38,164 bases of DNA from an uncultured Olsenella sp. (GCA_959598545.1 CAUGFC010000003.1:1-38164); one strand, 5' to 3'; shown: positions 16,838-25,580, counted from the stretch's first letter. Translations and numbers: made by a program. Notes: generated by a model not told the origin, from the sequence alone.

Positions 16838-17635
16838 CTACTCCTCAATATCGTAGTAATCCAGCTCCACCTTAATCTGGCTTGCGTCGGTTCCTCCAAA
16901 GGCCTCGAGCACAACGGTCTCTCCGTCAGGCCAGGAATTCACGTTTGCATACGTCTCCTCTGCGCGGACGCCATCCGCATCATAGAGGCCGAGCACAAAT
17001 CCAACGTTGCTGAGGTTATATCCCGTTGTGTTTTGCACGGTCGCCGAATAGGTATAAAAACCGTACCCATCATCAGTCTGAGAGAAAGCAATCGAGTCAA
17101 CGAGCTCCTGCATGACTCGCTCCCTCTCGTCCTTCTCCACCGCAGCGTTGGCCTCAACCATCATCTCGTCGAGGGTGGCCTCGTGCTCTTCATCGAGCTC
17201 AAGGCCATAATTCTCAACAAACCCCCTGAGCGCAACAACACGATCCTGGTACAGCTCATTCCAAGCGTCATAGAACTCGACGGTATCAACGGGATACTTC
17301 TCAGTCAGCTCAACGCAATCGTTAAGCAGGTTGATGTAAGAGATCACCGACTCCTGCAGCTCGGAATCTTCGAACTCCCGACTACGGAACGAATCCAAGG
17401 CGTCAATCTCCGCCTGCACGGCATCAGAATACGTCTCTGCAGTCTGGGGCTCTCCCGACTCCGCCTGGTCGTCGGCGACATCGAAACGCTTTTCGAGGCC
17501 GTCGGCCATCGCAGAAATGACCTCGTCATCCGCATAGTCCGGCTCACTCGCCTCCTGAGCCCCTCCGTTGCAGCCCGTCATGACAAGCGAGAGAAGCAGT
17601 GCGCCCGTCATTGACAATACAGCGAACCTCTTCAT
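16838..17635 (-). CDS. Lipoprotein with C-terminal FxLYD-like domain
   Basis: 265 aa. MKRFAVLSMTGALLLSLVMT then Gly-Cys is a lipoprotein signal with lipobox VMTGC, so the protein is exported and lipid-anchored. The middle is acidic and helical. The C-terminal 90 residues (YSATVQNTTGYNLSNVGFVL then GLYDADG, ending EAFGG...IKVELDYYD) match the FxLYD immunoglobulin-like fold found in Gram-positive lipoproteins. I chose ATG 17635 because AAAGAGG precedes it; the frame opens further upstream without a signal. It follows the membrane protein gene by 40 bp on the same strand, likely one transcript. Confidence 0.75.
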   Translation of the reverse strand: MKRFAVLSMTGALLLSLVMTGCNGGAQEASEPDYADDEVISAMADGLEKRFDVADDQAESGEPQTAETYSDAVQAEIDALDSFRSREFEDSELQESVISYINLLNDCVELTEKYPVDTVEFYDAWNELYQDRVVALRGFVENYGLELDEEHEATLDEMMVEANAAVEKDERERVMQELVDSIAFSQTDDGYGFYTYSATVQNTTGYNLSNVGFVLGLYDADGVRAEETYANVNSWPDGETVVLEAFGGTDASQIKVELDYYDIEE

Positions 17636-17675
17636 CTTCGTACCTCTTTTCAGCTTAAGAAGTCCAGTCAGACAA

Positions 17676-19661
17676 TCAAACAATCGCCAGCAGCTCAACG
17701 GCCCCAGAGGGATAGCGAATCACCCCCATGGCGCTGTTCTTTATCGTTGCGTTAAAGCCGTTCTTGGCCGTGAACTCCATTACGACAACAACGTCGCCCA
17801 CGGCAATATTCGCATCCGACGCGTTGCTCTCAAGGATTTGATTAACTTCCTGAAGAGTCGCTTCATCGCGGACCGCAATGTAACTCGTCTCCTTATGGTC
17901 GAACGATTTCTCGTCATTGAGCCGCTCTATCACCAAATCAACGAGCTCGTCACACTGACCGTTCCAGAAGCTGAAGTGACTATCAACCCACGAGTCGTAC
18001 TCGCGCTCAGCATTCTTCTTGTCGGCCTCCTCTTGCTTCGCCTCATCCTCCGCCTCACTATCCCGATCGTTTTCAACCAAACTCGACGGGACCGTGAGAT
18101 AGGGGGAGCTTTCGCCGACCGTATAGGTTTCGGTGGCGCCGCTCCATCCACCGCCGGCCATCGCGTCGTCAAGGGAGTTTCCGTACTTCACTTCAACGGA
18201 TGGCAGCACATAGTTGGAGCCGTCAAAGGTAATGTCACCGCTCACGACAACGTAAAGATCGCCTCCTGCGACCTTTAGCGCAAGATCTGCCACAGTCCAC
18301 GTGTTCTCATCTTTTCCAGACCATGAACCATCCTGCTCCACCGTCATGTAGTAACCGCCCATGTCAGAATAGCTGTGAAACTTGCTGGCATCGTAGGAGG
18401 ACCCGTCCGCAGTCAAAACGTCGGTCGCAAAACAGTTAGTCATTGCCACCACTGCAGCACGGAGAGCCATGTCTTGGTTAACGCTCGGCTCTATTGGCTT
18501 GGTGTATTCAAGCCGGAGAGTTATGGTCTTGCCATCCGAGTCGACCGAGCCTTCAACCACTCCATAATCCGAGGGCTCAAAATCGCTCAGTTCCTCCTCG
18601 CCATCAAAGCACAGCAGGCTATATCCCGCCGACTGGTAATCCGCTCTTTCAAGCTGGGAGATAACCTTATCAGCAGAAACACCGGGTTGATTTGCAATGG
18701 CCTCGAGATCTTCGGCCAAAGCCGCAGCGCTCGACTGGAGATGCAAGGTGATGCTTAGCTCATCTGCGCTTGCCTCAGCGGATGCAACAAGATAGTCGTT
18801 AAGTCTATCCTCAGGGACTTCATTCTCCCCGTCCACGAACATCAGAGTAAAGCCAGCCTCGGCATACCCAGCGTCCTCCAGCTGACCAACAATATCAGTC
18901 ACCTTTTCCCCGGGTTGATTGGCTATGGAGCTAAACCTGTCCGCACGCCTCTTGTTGGCCTCAGACTCGGTTAGCTCTGCTATTTCGACTCTGTCGCTGT
19001 AGCAAGACGCCTCGTACATAGGAGCTTGCTCACCTGGGACGACATCGATGCTCAGTTCTCCATCTACGCTTGAGTCATCCGTCTTGGTAAGGCTAACCGT
19101 ATGATTTCCGCTTGGCAGGGTAATCCTCTGTGAGAAATACCCTCCGTGTTCGAGCACCCCGAGCACCTCGTCGTCCAGGGCGACTTCAACGTCATATCGA
19201 CTGAATATCAGATTCTCTTTACCGGTTATCTCAAGATAAAACTGGACGTCCTCAGGATCCTCGGTTTTCCCGTCGCCGCTTGAACCGAGCACAACGCTCA
19301 GTACGATTGTTGCCACAACAACGATAAGAGCAATTGCTCCGGCAATCATTTGACGGCTGATTGGCTTCGGATTCTTTGGCGCCCGAGAGTTATCTGAGCC
19401 CCTAGCCTTCGCACCGCCTGTATCGCTAGTCGCATCCGCTTTTGTCGACTTATGGCTGACATCCCCAGAGGAGCTATCGTCAGCCGCGGCAGAAGAGCTT
19501 TCGCCGAGTTCATTAATCAGGGTTTTCCCAGCCTGACGCACCCCCTCTCCGGCCTCACGAGTCTTCCCTTTAATCTCGTCTACCGGCAAGTTGGCGGCAA
19601 GGTCCTTTGCTCTTTCGCTGGCCTCTCCAAGCTTCCTCTTCATTTCGTCGAAAGCGCTCAA
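17676..19661 (-). CDS. Single-pass membrane protein with two tandem internal repeats
   Basis: 661 aa from a TTG start at 19661 (AGGTGG six bases upstream); ATG 19643 is the alternative. Residues 1-100 are helical, charged and cytoplasmic, with a Ser/Asp/Ala-rich stretch. A TM helix lies at about 105-127 (AGAIALIVVVATIVLSVVLG). Outside, residues about 243-309 and 319-386 are two related repeats (each with AIANQPG or SIANQPG, QLExAxYxxAG, xxFDGExE/VDGENE). The C-terminal part is polar, followed by a charged helix and a small beta domain. No enzyme motif is seen. A PASTA-like or adhesive extracellular role is possible but unproven. Its upstream region carries the same dyad as the kinase gene. 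Confidence 0.7.
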   Translation of the reverse strand: MSAFDEMKRKLGEASERAKDLAANLPVDEIKGKTREAGEGVRQAGKTLINELGESSSAAADDSSSGDVSHKSTKADATSDTGGAKARGSDNSRAPKNPKPISRQMIAGAIALIVVVATIVLSVVLGSSGDGKTEDPEDVQFYLEITGKENLIFSRYDVEVALDDEVLGVLEHGGYFSQRITLPSGNHTVSLTKTDDSSVDGELSIDVVPGEQAPMYEASCYSDRVEIAELTESEANKRRADRFSSIANQPGEKVTDIVGQLEDAGYAEAGFTLMFVDGENEVPEDRLNDYLVASAEASADELSITLHLQSSAAALAEDLEAIANQPGVSADKVISQLERADYQSAGYSLLCFDGEEELSDFEPSDYGVVEGSVDSDGKTITLRLEYTKPIEPSVNQDMALRAAVVAMTNCFATDVLTADGSSYDASKFHSYSDMGGYYMTVEQDGSWSGKDENTWTVADLALKVAGGDLYVVVSGDITFDGSNYVLPSVEVKYGNSLDDAMAGGGWSGATETYTVGESSPYLTVPSSLVENDRDSEAEDEAKQEEADKKNAEREYDSWVDSHFSFWNGQCDELVDLVIERLNDEKSFDHKETSYIAVRDEATLQEVNQILESNASDANIAVGDVVVVMEFTAKNGFNATIKNSAMGVIRYPSGAVELLAIV

Positions 19662-19735
19662 AATAAACCACCTATCATCGCGGATAGTTTCAGAGTCAGA
19701 CTTACTGTCCATTCTGAAAGGTGGGGTAAGGCTAC

Positions 19736-19756
19736 TTCCTCAGTTGGCTACTGAAT
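19736..19756. promoter_or_regulatory. Operator-like dyad upstream of the membrane-protein gene
   Basis: TTCCTCAGTT-GGCT-ACTGAAT, containing the dyad TCAGT...ACTGA at 19740-19754. It matches 19 of 21 bases with 21450-21470 upstream of the kinase gene and sits at a similar distance from the start (about 75 bp versus 69 bp). Inverted arms TTTCAGA (19688-19694) and TCTGAAA (19713-19719) lie between it and the gene. Confidence 0.6.
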
Positions 19757-19791
19757 TATGCGAGCGGTCGGTGGGCGCGTCCAACCGCGCC

Positions 19792-21381
19792 CTACCACGC
19801 CTGCGCGTGCACCTCGTACGTTGCGTACTCCGGAACGCCGTAAGGCGAGATCTCAAACGACGTGCTCTCGCCCACCGCGGGGCGGCTCACAAACGTTATG
19901 CACCCGTAGATGATTGCGCCAGACTCGTCGCGTAGGACCAGGGAAATTGCCACCTGACTCCCGACATCCGAGCCGTCGTCCTTCTCGGTGGTGACCTCAC
20001 CCACAAAGCTCGTCACACCGTACCTCTCGGGCAGGACGTTTACGCCAGAAACGGAAAACTCCGAGCTCTGCGCCACGGACCCGATACTGTAGTCCTGCGG
20101 CGCGATAGGCGAAAACTCAACGGTCGCGGGAGCCGTTCCCCCGTTGCCCGACTGTCCGCCAAAGTAGGCAACCTCCCCAGACGGCGCCGCACTAAAGTAC
20201 TGTTCTTCCGAGAAGATCACGTTGCCCGAGGCATCACGGCCGGTAATGGTGACGCCGGGCAGCTCAATCTCCACGTCACCAGCACTGCGCAGCCCAAGCG
20301 CATAGTGCACGTAGCCCTGCGAGTCCACCGACCAGCCGGACTCAACGATCTCGAGGTTGGCAGCATCAGCCGCGGGCGCGTCGCCACCGGCGGGCGCGTC
20401 ATCGCCGGCGGGCGCGCTCACCGCGGGCGTATCTGCAGGCGGCGCCGAGTCCACGTCCTTCTCGCCAACTCCAAACGTTTGCGTCAGGATGATCGCCACC
20501 GCAGCCACAAACGCCACGGCCGCCATCACGGCGAGAAGGACCTTCACCCAGTTGCGCTTCCGGGGCGCAGGCTCAAGCGTCGGCGGCCCCACCGGCTCGG
20601 CACTAACCTCTGGCGCAGCAACCTCCTCGCCGTTCAGCGCCGCCGCAAATGCCTCGGCGCTCTGGTAGCGCGCGCTCGGCTCCATCGCGCTTGCGCGCTG
20701 GATGACTGCACGCAGGTCCGGCGAGACCAGCGAGTCGTCCTCGAGCGCCGCCTCGTACTTCTCGCCCTCCGCCGGCATGACGCCCGTGAGCAGGTAGCCG
20801 AGCATGCGGCCGAGCGAGTAGACGTCCGAGCGGGCGTCGGTCTGGGCAAAGCCGTACTGCTCCGGGGACGCAAAGCCGTACGTGCCGAGCTGCGTGGTGT
20901 CGCGCGTGGCGCCCTCCACGCGAAAGCGGGCGATCCCCAGGTCGATGAGATGTGCGCCGTCCGCGGCGACGATCACGTTTGTGGGCGTGATGTCGCGATG
21001 GATGATTCCGCGCGCGTGAAGGGCGCCGACCGCCTCGCAGAGCTGGGCGACTATCCGCAGCGCGTCCCTCTTGTCCAGGTGCCCGCGGGCGGCGACCAGC
21101 TGCTCGAGGTTCTCGCCGGGAACGTAGTCGCATATCACGACAAACTCGTTGGGCATCTCGTAGGTTGCCTCGACGCGCGGGAGGCGGGCCGAGTCGCACT
21201 CAACGAGCGTCGCCCACACGCCGCGGCGCGCCAGCTTGGCGGGGATGCGCTTGCGCACAAACGGACCCGAGCCGTCCAGGATCACGAGCTCCGTCGTGCC
21301 ACCGGCGCCGCTGGCCAGCACGCGTTCCACGTGATATGCGTCGTCTATGCCCATGGCATGCATGACCTGCTCGTCGTTCAA
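19792..21381 (-). CDS. Membrane-anchored Ser/Thr protein kinase (Hanks type)
   Basis: 529 aa. The kinase domain (about 15-270) has a Gly-rich loop, the ATP lysine Lys44 (VRKRIP), the catalytic loop HRDITPTN (128-135), DLG (147-149) in place of DFG, and the GTYGFASPEQYG activation-segment end. A TM helix follows at about 283-307. The extracellular part has an Ala/Pro/Asp-rich linker and an FxLYD-like beta domain rather than PASTA repeats. It starts at TTG 21381; in-frame ATGs lie 6 and 9 codons later. The XRE-like gene lies upstream on the same strand. Likely an envelope-sensing kinase; ligand unknown. Confidence 0.9.
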   Translation of the reverse strand: MNDEQVMHAMGIDDAYHVERVLASGAGGTTELVILDGSGPFVRKRIPAKLARRGVWATLVECDSARLPRVEATYEMPNEFVVICDYVPGENLEQLVAARGHLDKRDALRIVAQLCEAVGALHARGIIHRDITPTNVIVAADGAHLIDLGIARFRVEGATRDTTQLGTYGFASPEQYGFAQTDARSDVYSLGRMLGYLLTGVMPAEGEKYEAALEDDSLVSPDLRAVIQRASAMEPSARYQSAEAFAAALNGEEVAAPEVSAEPVGPPTLEPAPRKRNWVKVLLAVMAAVAFVAAVAIILTQTFGVGEKDVDSAPPADTPAVSAPAGDDAPAGGDAPAADAANLEIVESGWSVDSQGYVHYALGLRSAGDVEIELPGVTITGRDASGNVIFSEEQYFSAAPSGEVAYFGGQSGNGGTAPATVEFSPIAPQDYSIGSVAQSSEFSVSGVNVLPERYGVTSFVGEVTTEKDDGSDVGSQVAISLVLRDESGAIIYGCITFVSRPAVGESTSFEISPYGVPEYATYEVHAQAW

Positions 21382-21434
21382 CTTGGCGCCATCCGCTCGT
21401 CCCCGCCCTTCGCTAACAATAGTAAAGGTTATAT

Positions 21435-21470
21435 TCAGTCACGGACTGATTCCTCAGTTCGCAACTGAAT
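21435..21470. promoter_or_regulatory. Two tandem dyads upstream of the kinase gene
   Basis: TCAGTC-ACG-GACTGA (21435-21449) and TCAGTT-CGC-AACTGA (21454-21468) are 15-bp dyads with 6-bp perfect arms, 19 bp centre to centre. The second belongs to the 21-bp block shared with 19736-19756. They lie in the 117-bp gap between the XRE-like gene and the kinase gene, in probable promoter position. The XRE-like protein encoded just upstream is a candidate binder. Confidence 0.65.
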
Positions 21471-21498
21471 GGGCGGCGGGCGTCTGGCGCGCCGGCCA

Positions 21499-21939
21499 CT
21501 AACGGAGCGGGCCGGTGCCCAGCAGGGTCTTCTCGCCCAGACGATACAGCTCGTCGTCCGTCTGGGTGCGGCTGTAGCCGTGCTCCACACACCAGATGAT
21601 CACGGCGTCGCGACGGTTCTTGGCCCAGAGCTCGGAGACACCGTCGAGGCGCAGGAGCCGCTGGGTCTCGCGCAAGGTGCAGCCCATGCCAAGCGCGAGC
21701 ATGATGGCCTTGTCGCGCCCGAGGCGACTGTCGCCGTTGAAGACGTCGTAGACGAACGTGCCGTTGAGGCCCGAAGCCCGCACCACATCGGAGCGCTTCA
21801 TGCCCTTCTCGCCGAGCAGCTGGAAGAGGTAGTCGGGGAGCTCGCGGTCGACGGTCAGGCCCTCGTCGAGATAGGTCTCCGGCGTTGACGACGCCAGCAG
21901 GCGCTCAAGCAGCTCCTCTGTCAGACGCTCCTCAGGCAT
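21499..21939 (-). CDS. XRE-like helix-turn-helix protein next to the kinase
   Basis: 146 aa. The central region LFQLLGEKGMKRSDVVRASG then TFVYDVFNGDSRLGRDKAIM has the helix pattern of XRE domains. The acidic N-terminal arm and the C-terminal helical extension (DELYRLGEKTLLGTGPLR) are unassigned. It starts at ATG 21939 and shares strand and neighbourhood with the kinase gene. It could regulate the locus through the TCAGT/ACTGA dyads or be a kinase substrate; both are inference. Confidence 0.7.
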   Translation of the reverse strand: MPEERLTEELLERLLASSTPETYLDEGLTVDRELPDYLFQLLGEKGMKRSDVVRASGLNGTFVYDVFNGDSRLGRDKAIMLALGMGCTLRETQRLLRLDGVSELWAKNRRDAVIIWCVEHGYSRTQTDDELYRLGEKTLLGTGPLR

Positions 21940-21960
21940 GTCGCACCGTCTTTCTCGAAA

Positions 21961-21991
21961 ATGTTACGAAGGGACTGTCCCTTCGTATCAT
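21961..21991. repeat. Palindromic repeat, GGGACWGTCCC family, copy 3 (metA end)
   Basis: Arms 21961-21975 and 21977-21991 flank a central T with one mismatch (21964/21988). The core is GGGACTGTCCC and the outer arm contains ACGAA/TTCGT. Its end touches the metA stop codon (21991-21993). No T-run. Confidence 0.85.
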
Positions 21992-22965
21992 CAGAACTTG
22001 TCCACGTGGCCAGTCGCGGCCGTGGCGCGTGCGCGTAGGTCGGCGATCGCGGCCGGAATCTCGTCCAGGTCGTACGGGGTCATCTGGTAGACCCAGTTGA
22101 GCCAGTTGCGGTACAGCAGGTTGGCGTGGGCGCGCCAGGTGAAGAGCGGCTGCTGCTCGGGGTCGTCGTCCGGGAAGTAGTTCTCGGGCACGCGGATGGG
22201 CAGGCCCTTGTGGAAGTCGCGCCAGAACTCGTCGGCCAGGGTGTCGCGGCCGTACTCAAAGTGACCGGTCACGTAGACCTCGTGGAAGTCGCGCGTGGCG
22301 AGAAGCGACGGGCCGCTGGTGAAGCCCTCGGAGAGCGTGCAGAGCTCGGGGTGGTTTGCCAGCTCGCCGGTGTCGATGGCGGCGTGGCGGCTGTGGGGCA
22401 TGTAGTGGACCTCGTCGAACCCGTTGGTGAGGAAGCTGTACTCGTCGCAGAGGCGCTGCTTGAACACGCCGAAGAGCTTGGCGCCGAGCTGGCGCTTGGG
22501 AATCTGGTACAGGTGCCAGAGGGCGCCCAGCGCGCCCCAGCAGAGGAACATCGTCGAGAACACGTGCTCCTGGCTCCAGTCCACGATCTCGCAGAACTCG
22601 TCCCAGTAGTCCACGTCCTCGTACTCGAGGTGCTCCACGGGCGCGCCGGTGATGATCAGGCCGTCGTAGTTCTTGTCGCGGAAGGAGTCGAACGTGTCGT
22701 AGAACTTGACTAGGTGGTCCTGCGAGACGTGCGTGGACTCGTGGGTGGAGACGCGCATGAAGTCGCAGCTCACCTGCAGCGGGGACTTGGAGATGAGGCG
22801 CAGGATCTGGGTCTCGGTCTCGATCTTGGTGGGCATGAGGTTGAGGATTGCCACGCGCAGGGGACGAATCTCCTGGTGGCTGGCAACCTCCTCCTCGAGC
22901 GCGAAGATTCGCTCCTGCTGGAGGATGGTCTTTGCGGGCAGGCCGTCGGGGATGTTGATGGGCAT
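21991..22965 (-). CDS. metAA: Homoserine O-acetyltransferase (MetA family, acetyl-CoA type)
   Basis: 324 aa, full length for MetA, which acylates homoserine at the start of methionine synthesis. The nucleophile is Cys142 in FLCWGALGALWH, with His235 and Glu237 in TGHFEYG completing the catalytic set. Residue 111 is Glu in GAPVEHLEYED. In characterised MetA enzymes Glu here goes with acetyl-CoA and Gly with succinyl-CoA, so acetylation is predicted despite the usual succinyltransferase label. ATG 22965 follows GGAG. No S-box or T-box leader fits in the 73-bp gap to the divergent helicase gene. Confidence 0.93.
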   Translation of the reverse strand: MPINIPDGLPAKTILQQERIFALEEEVASHQEIRPLRVAILNLMPTKIETETQILRLISKSPLQVSCDFMRVSTHESTHVSQDHLVKFYDTFDSFRDKNYDGLIITGAPVEHLEYEDVDYWDEFCEIVDWSQEHVFSTMFLCWGALGALWHLYQIPKRQLGAKLFGVFKQRLCDEYSFLTNGFDEVHYMPHSRHAAIDTGELANHPELCTLSEGFTSGPSLLATRDFHEVYVTGHFEYGRDTLADEFWRDFHKGLPIRVPENYFPDDDPEQQPLFTWRAHANLLYRNWLNWVYQMTPYDLDEIPAAIADLRARATAATGHVDKF

Positions 22966-23025
22966 GCGGACTCCGTTTCTGCGACTCGACCCGTCCAGTA
23001 TACCCACGCCGCGGCGGCCATGCTC

Positions 23026-23031
23026 TATACT
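23026..23031 (+). promoter_or_regulatory. -10 element placing transcription start on the helicase ATG
   Basis: TATACT ends 7 bp before the ATG at 23039. A start point 7-8 bp downstream of the hexamer falls on or beside the A of the ATG, and there is no ribosome-binding site, so the mRNA is probably leaderless. The -35 region is poor. Confidence 0.55.
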
Positions 23032-23038
23032 TAGCCCC

Positions 23039-24301
23039 ATGACTACTACATTTGCCGAGCTCGGGCTTAACGAGCAGATTCTCGCCGGGGTGGACGCCCT
23101 CGGCTTCACCGTCCCGACCCCCGTCCAGGAGCAGGCCATTCCCGTGGTGCTCACGGGCCGCGATATCGTGGCATCCGCACAGACGGGCACGGGCAAGACC
23201 GCCGCGTTCGCGCTGCCCGCGCTCCAGCTCGTGGCCGGTGCGAAGGGCAAGGGCCCGCACGCGCTCGTGGTCACGCCCACGCGCGAGCTCGCGGCGCAGA
23301 TCGAGAAGGTCGTCTCCGTGGTCTGCGAGAAGACCGGCCAGCGCGCGGTCATCGTCATGGGCGGCACCAAGTTCGACCGCCAGATCAGCGAGCTCGAGCG
23401 CGGCTGCGACCTGCTCGTGGCCACCCCGGGCCGCCTGATCGACCTCATGGAGCACAAGCACGTGAGCCTCGCGCAGGTCAAGGTGCTCGTGCTCGACGAG
23501 GCCGACCGCATGCTGGACATGGGCTTCTGGCCGAGCGTCCGCCGCATCATGCATGCGCTGCCGGCCAAGCACCAGACGCTGCTCTTCTCGGCCACCATCC
23601 CGCCGTCGATCAAGTCCACGATCGACGCGCTGCTCACCGACCCCGCCACCGTGGAGATCGCCCGCGTGGGCGAGACCGCGGACACCGTGGAGGAGCACCT
23701 CTGCCCCGTCACCCAGGGCCAGAAGACCGAGCTTCTGCGCGCACTTCTCGACACCGGCGGCGCAGCGGGCGAGAAGCCCGAGCGCGTGCTGGTATTCTGC
23801 CGCACCAAACACCGCGTGGACGACGTCTCCAAGACGCTCAAGAACGCCGGCGTGAAGGTCGACGTGATGCACGCCGACCGCCCGCAGAAGGCCCGCGAGC
23901 GCGCGCTCGAGAAGTTCCGCGAGGGCAAGGTCCAGGTCCTCGTGGCCACCGACGTCATGAGCCGCGGCATCGACGTCTCCGGCATCGACGCCGTGGTCAA
24001 CTTCGACGTCCCCATGGACCCGGAGGACTACGTCCACCGCATCGGCCGCACGGGCCGCGCGGGCGCGACCGGCCACGCCTACACCTTCGTGGCGCCGGAC
24101 GAGATCAGCCCCCTGCGCGAGATCGAGTACTTCACCAAGAAGCTCGTGCCCGTGTGGGACCTCGACGGCTTCGCCTATGACGCCGGCCGCATCGTGCCGC
24201 AGGAGGGGCGTCCCACCAAGCGCTCCACGCGCACCATGTTCGCCGGCTCGCGCGGGCGCGGACGCGGCATCGCCGGCGGTCGCTACGGTCGCCACTACTA
24301 G
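23039..24301 (+). CDS. DEAD-box RNA helicase
   Basis: 420 aa. The standard motifs appear in order: F and Q motif (FAELGLNEQIL...PTPVQEQAIP), motif I AQTGTGKT, Ia PTRELA, Ib TPGR, II DEAD (VLDEADRMLDMGF), III SAT, IV VFCRT, V ATDVMSRGIDV and VI HRIGRTGR. A short basic, Gly/Arg-rich tail follows (GSRGRGRGIAGGR), a probable RNA-contacting extension as in RhlE/CsdA-like helicases. Role: ATP-driven remodelling of rRNA or mRNA. No Shine-Dalgarno is seen before the ATG (see the -10 element at 23026). The downstream methyltransferase gene starts 16 bp later, an rRNA-maturation pairing. Confidence 0.95.
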   Translation: MTTTFAELGLNEQILAGVDALGFTVPTPVQEQAIPVVLTGRDIVASAQTGTGKTAAFALPALQLVAGAKGKGPHALVVTPTRELAAQIEKVVSVVCEKTGQRAVIVMGGTKFDRQISELERGCDLLVATPGRLIDLMEHKHVSLAQVKVLVLDEADRMLDMGFWPSVRRIMHALPAKHQTLLFSATIPPSIKSTIDALLTDPATVEIARVGETADTVEEHLCPVTQGQKTELLRALLDTGGAAGEKPERVLVFCRTKHRVDDVSKTLKNAGVKVDVMHADRPQKARERALEKFREGKVQVLVATDVMSRGIDVSGIDAVVNFDVPMDPEDYVHRIGRTGRAGATGHAYTFVAPDEISPLREIEYFTKKLVPVWDLDGFAYDAGRIVPQEGRPTKRSTRTMFAGSRGRGRGIAGGRYGRHY

Positions 24302-24317
24302 GGCTGGCGAGAAGAGC

Positions 24318-25580
24318 GTGAAGCAGGCGCGTCCCTATCCTCGTGTGACAGTAACCCGCAAGGCTGCGCGAGCGCTGGCCGGCGGGCACCCGTGGGTCTT
24401 TGAGGGCGAGGTCATCGACGCAGAGCCCGCCGAGAACGGCTCGATCGTGGACGTCTTCGAGGAGAACGGCACCTGGCAGGGCGCGGGCCTGCTCTCGCAG
24501 CAGTCCAAAATCCGCGTCCGCGTGGTGAGCCGCAACGCCAACGACCGCTTCGACGACGCCTTCTGGGCGCGCCGCGTCGCGTGGGCGTGGCAGCACCGCC
24601 GCACCGCGATGGGCAGCCGCGGCCTCCCCGGCGCCGAGCCGGACACCACCTGCTGCCGCGTGGTCTTCTCCGAGGCGGACGGCATGCCCGGCCTCGTGGC
24701 GGACCGCTACGAGAACGTGCTGGTCACGCAGATTGGCACCGTGGGCATGGAGCGCCTGCGCCCCGTCGTGTACCGCGCGCTTCTCGACGCCCTCGCCGCG
24801 GACGGCGAGAAGATCGACGCGATCTTTGAGCGCAACGACGGCGCGTCCCGCGCCAAGGAGGGCCTGCCGCAGTACAAGGGCTGGTGGGACGGCCTGCCCG
24901 CGCCGGAGACCGCGCGACTCGTGGTGCGCGAGAACGGCCTGCGCTTTGACCTCGACCTCGAGAACAGCCAGAAGACCGGCTTCTTCCTCGACCAGAAGTA
25001 CAACCGCCGCGCCGTGCGCGAGCTCGCGGACGGCCGGCGCGTGCTCGACTGCTTCTGCCACGTGGGGCCCTTCGGCCTGAACGCGGCCGCCGGCGATGCC
25101 GAGTTCGTGCGCTGCGTGGACGTGAGCGACACCGCGATCGAGCTCGCGCGTGAGAACGCCCGCCTCAACGGCCTGGACGACCGCATGGACTTCACCTGCG
25201 CGAACGTCCTCGACTACCTGCCCGAGCTCGCCCGCGACCGTGCCCGCCTGCGTGAGGAGGGCGGCCCGTTCGACCTCATCGTGCTGGACCCGCCCGCCTT
25301 CACCAAGAGCCGCGGCACCGTCTCGCACGCCGCGCGCGGCTACCGCGAGATCAACTACCAGGCGCTGCGCCTGCTGCCCCGCGGCGGCTACCTGGCCACC
25401 TGCAGCTGCTCCCACTTCATGACGCGCGATCTTCTCGCCAAGGCGATCGCCGAGGCCGCACATCAGGCGAACGTGCAGCTCAAGCAGGTCGAGGAGCGCC
25501 AGCAGGCCCCCGACCACCCCATCCTCTGGGGCTTCCCCGAGAGCCACTACCTGGACTTCTTCGTCTTCCAGGTGGTCTAG
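24318..25580 (+). CDS. RlmI-like 23S rRNA (cytosine) methyltransferase
   Basis: 420 aa from GTG 24318 (GAGAAGAG upstream). An N-terminal PUA-like domain (RKAARALAGGHPWVFEGEV) is followed by the RlmI-type linker domain and a Rossmann SAM-methyltransferase. SAM motif I is VLDCFCHVGPFGLNAA, where most RlmI proteins have a NxFxYTGxF-like text. The catalytic-site region is LDPPAFTKS and the later SCSHFM block carries the Cys. E. coli RlmI makes m5C1962 in 23S rRNA; the exact target here is inferred. Probably co-transcribed with the helicase. No clear terminator in 25581-25673. Confidence 0.87.
   Translation: MKQARPYPRVTVTRKAARALAGGHPWVFEGEVIDAEPAENGSIVDVFEENGTWQGAGLLSQQSKIRVRVVSRNANDRFDDAFWARRVAWAWQHRRTAMGSRGLPGAEPDTTCCRVVFSEADGMPGLVADRYENVLVTQIGTVGMERLRPVVYRALLDALAADGEKIDAIFERNDGASRAKEGLPQYKGWWDGLPAPETARLVVRENGLRFDLDLENSQKTGFFLDQKYNRRAVRELADGRRVLDCFCHVGPFGLNAAAGDAEFVRCVDVSDTAIELARENARLNGLDDRMDFTCANVLDYLPELARDRARLREEGGPFDLIVLDPPAFTKSRGTVSHAARGYREINYQALRLLPRGGYLATCSCSHFMTRDLLAKAIAEAAHQANVQLKQVEERQQAPDHPILWGFPESHYLDFFVFQVV

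Noticed and set aside
21961..21991. Rho-independent terminator of metA
   Set aside because: Stem is good but there is no T-run, and the same core occurs at other stop codons ahead of true terminators.
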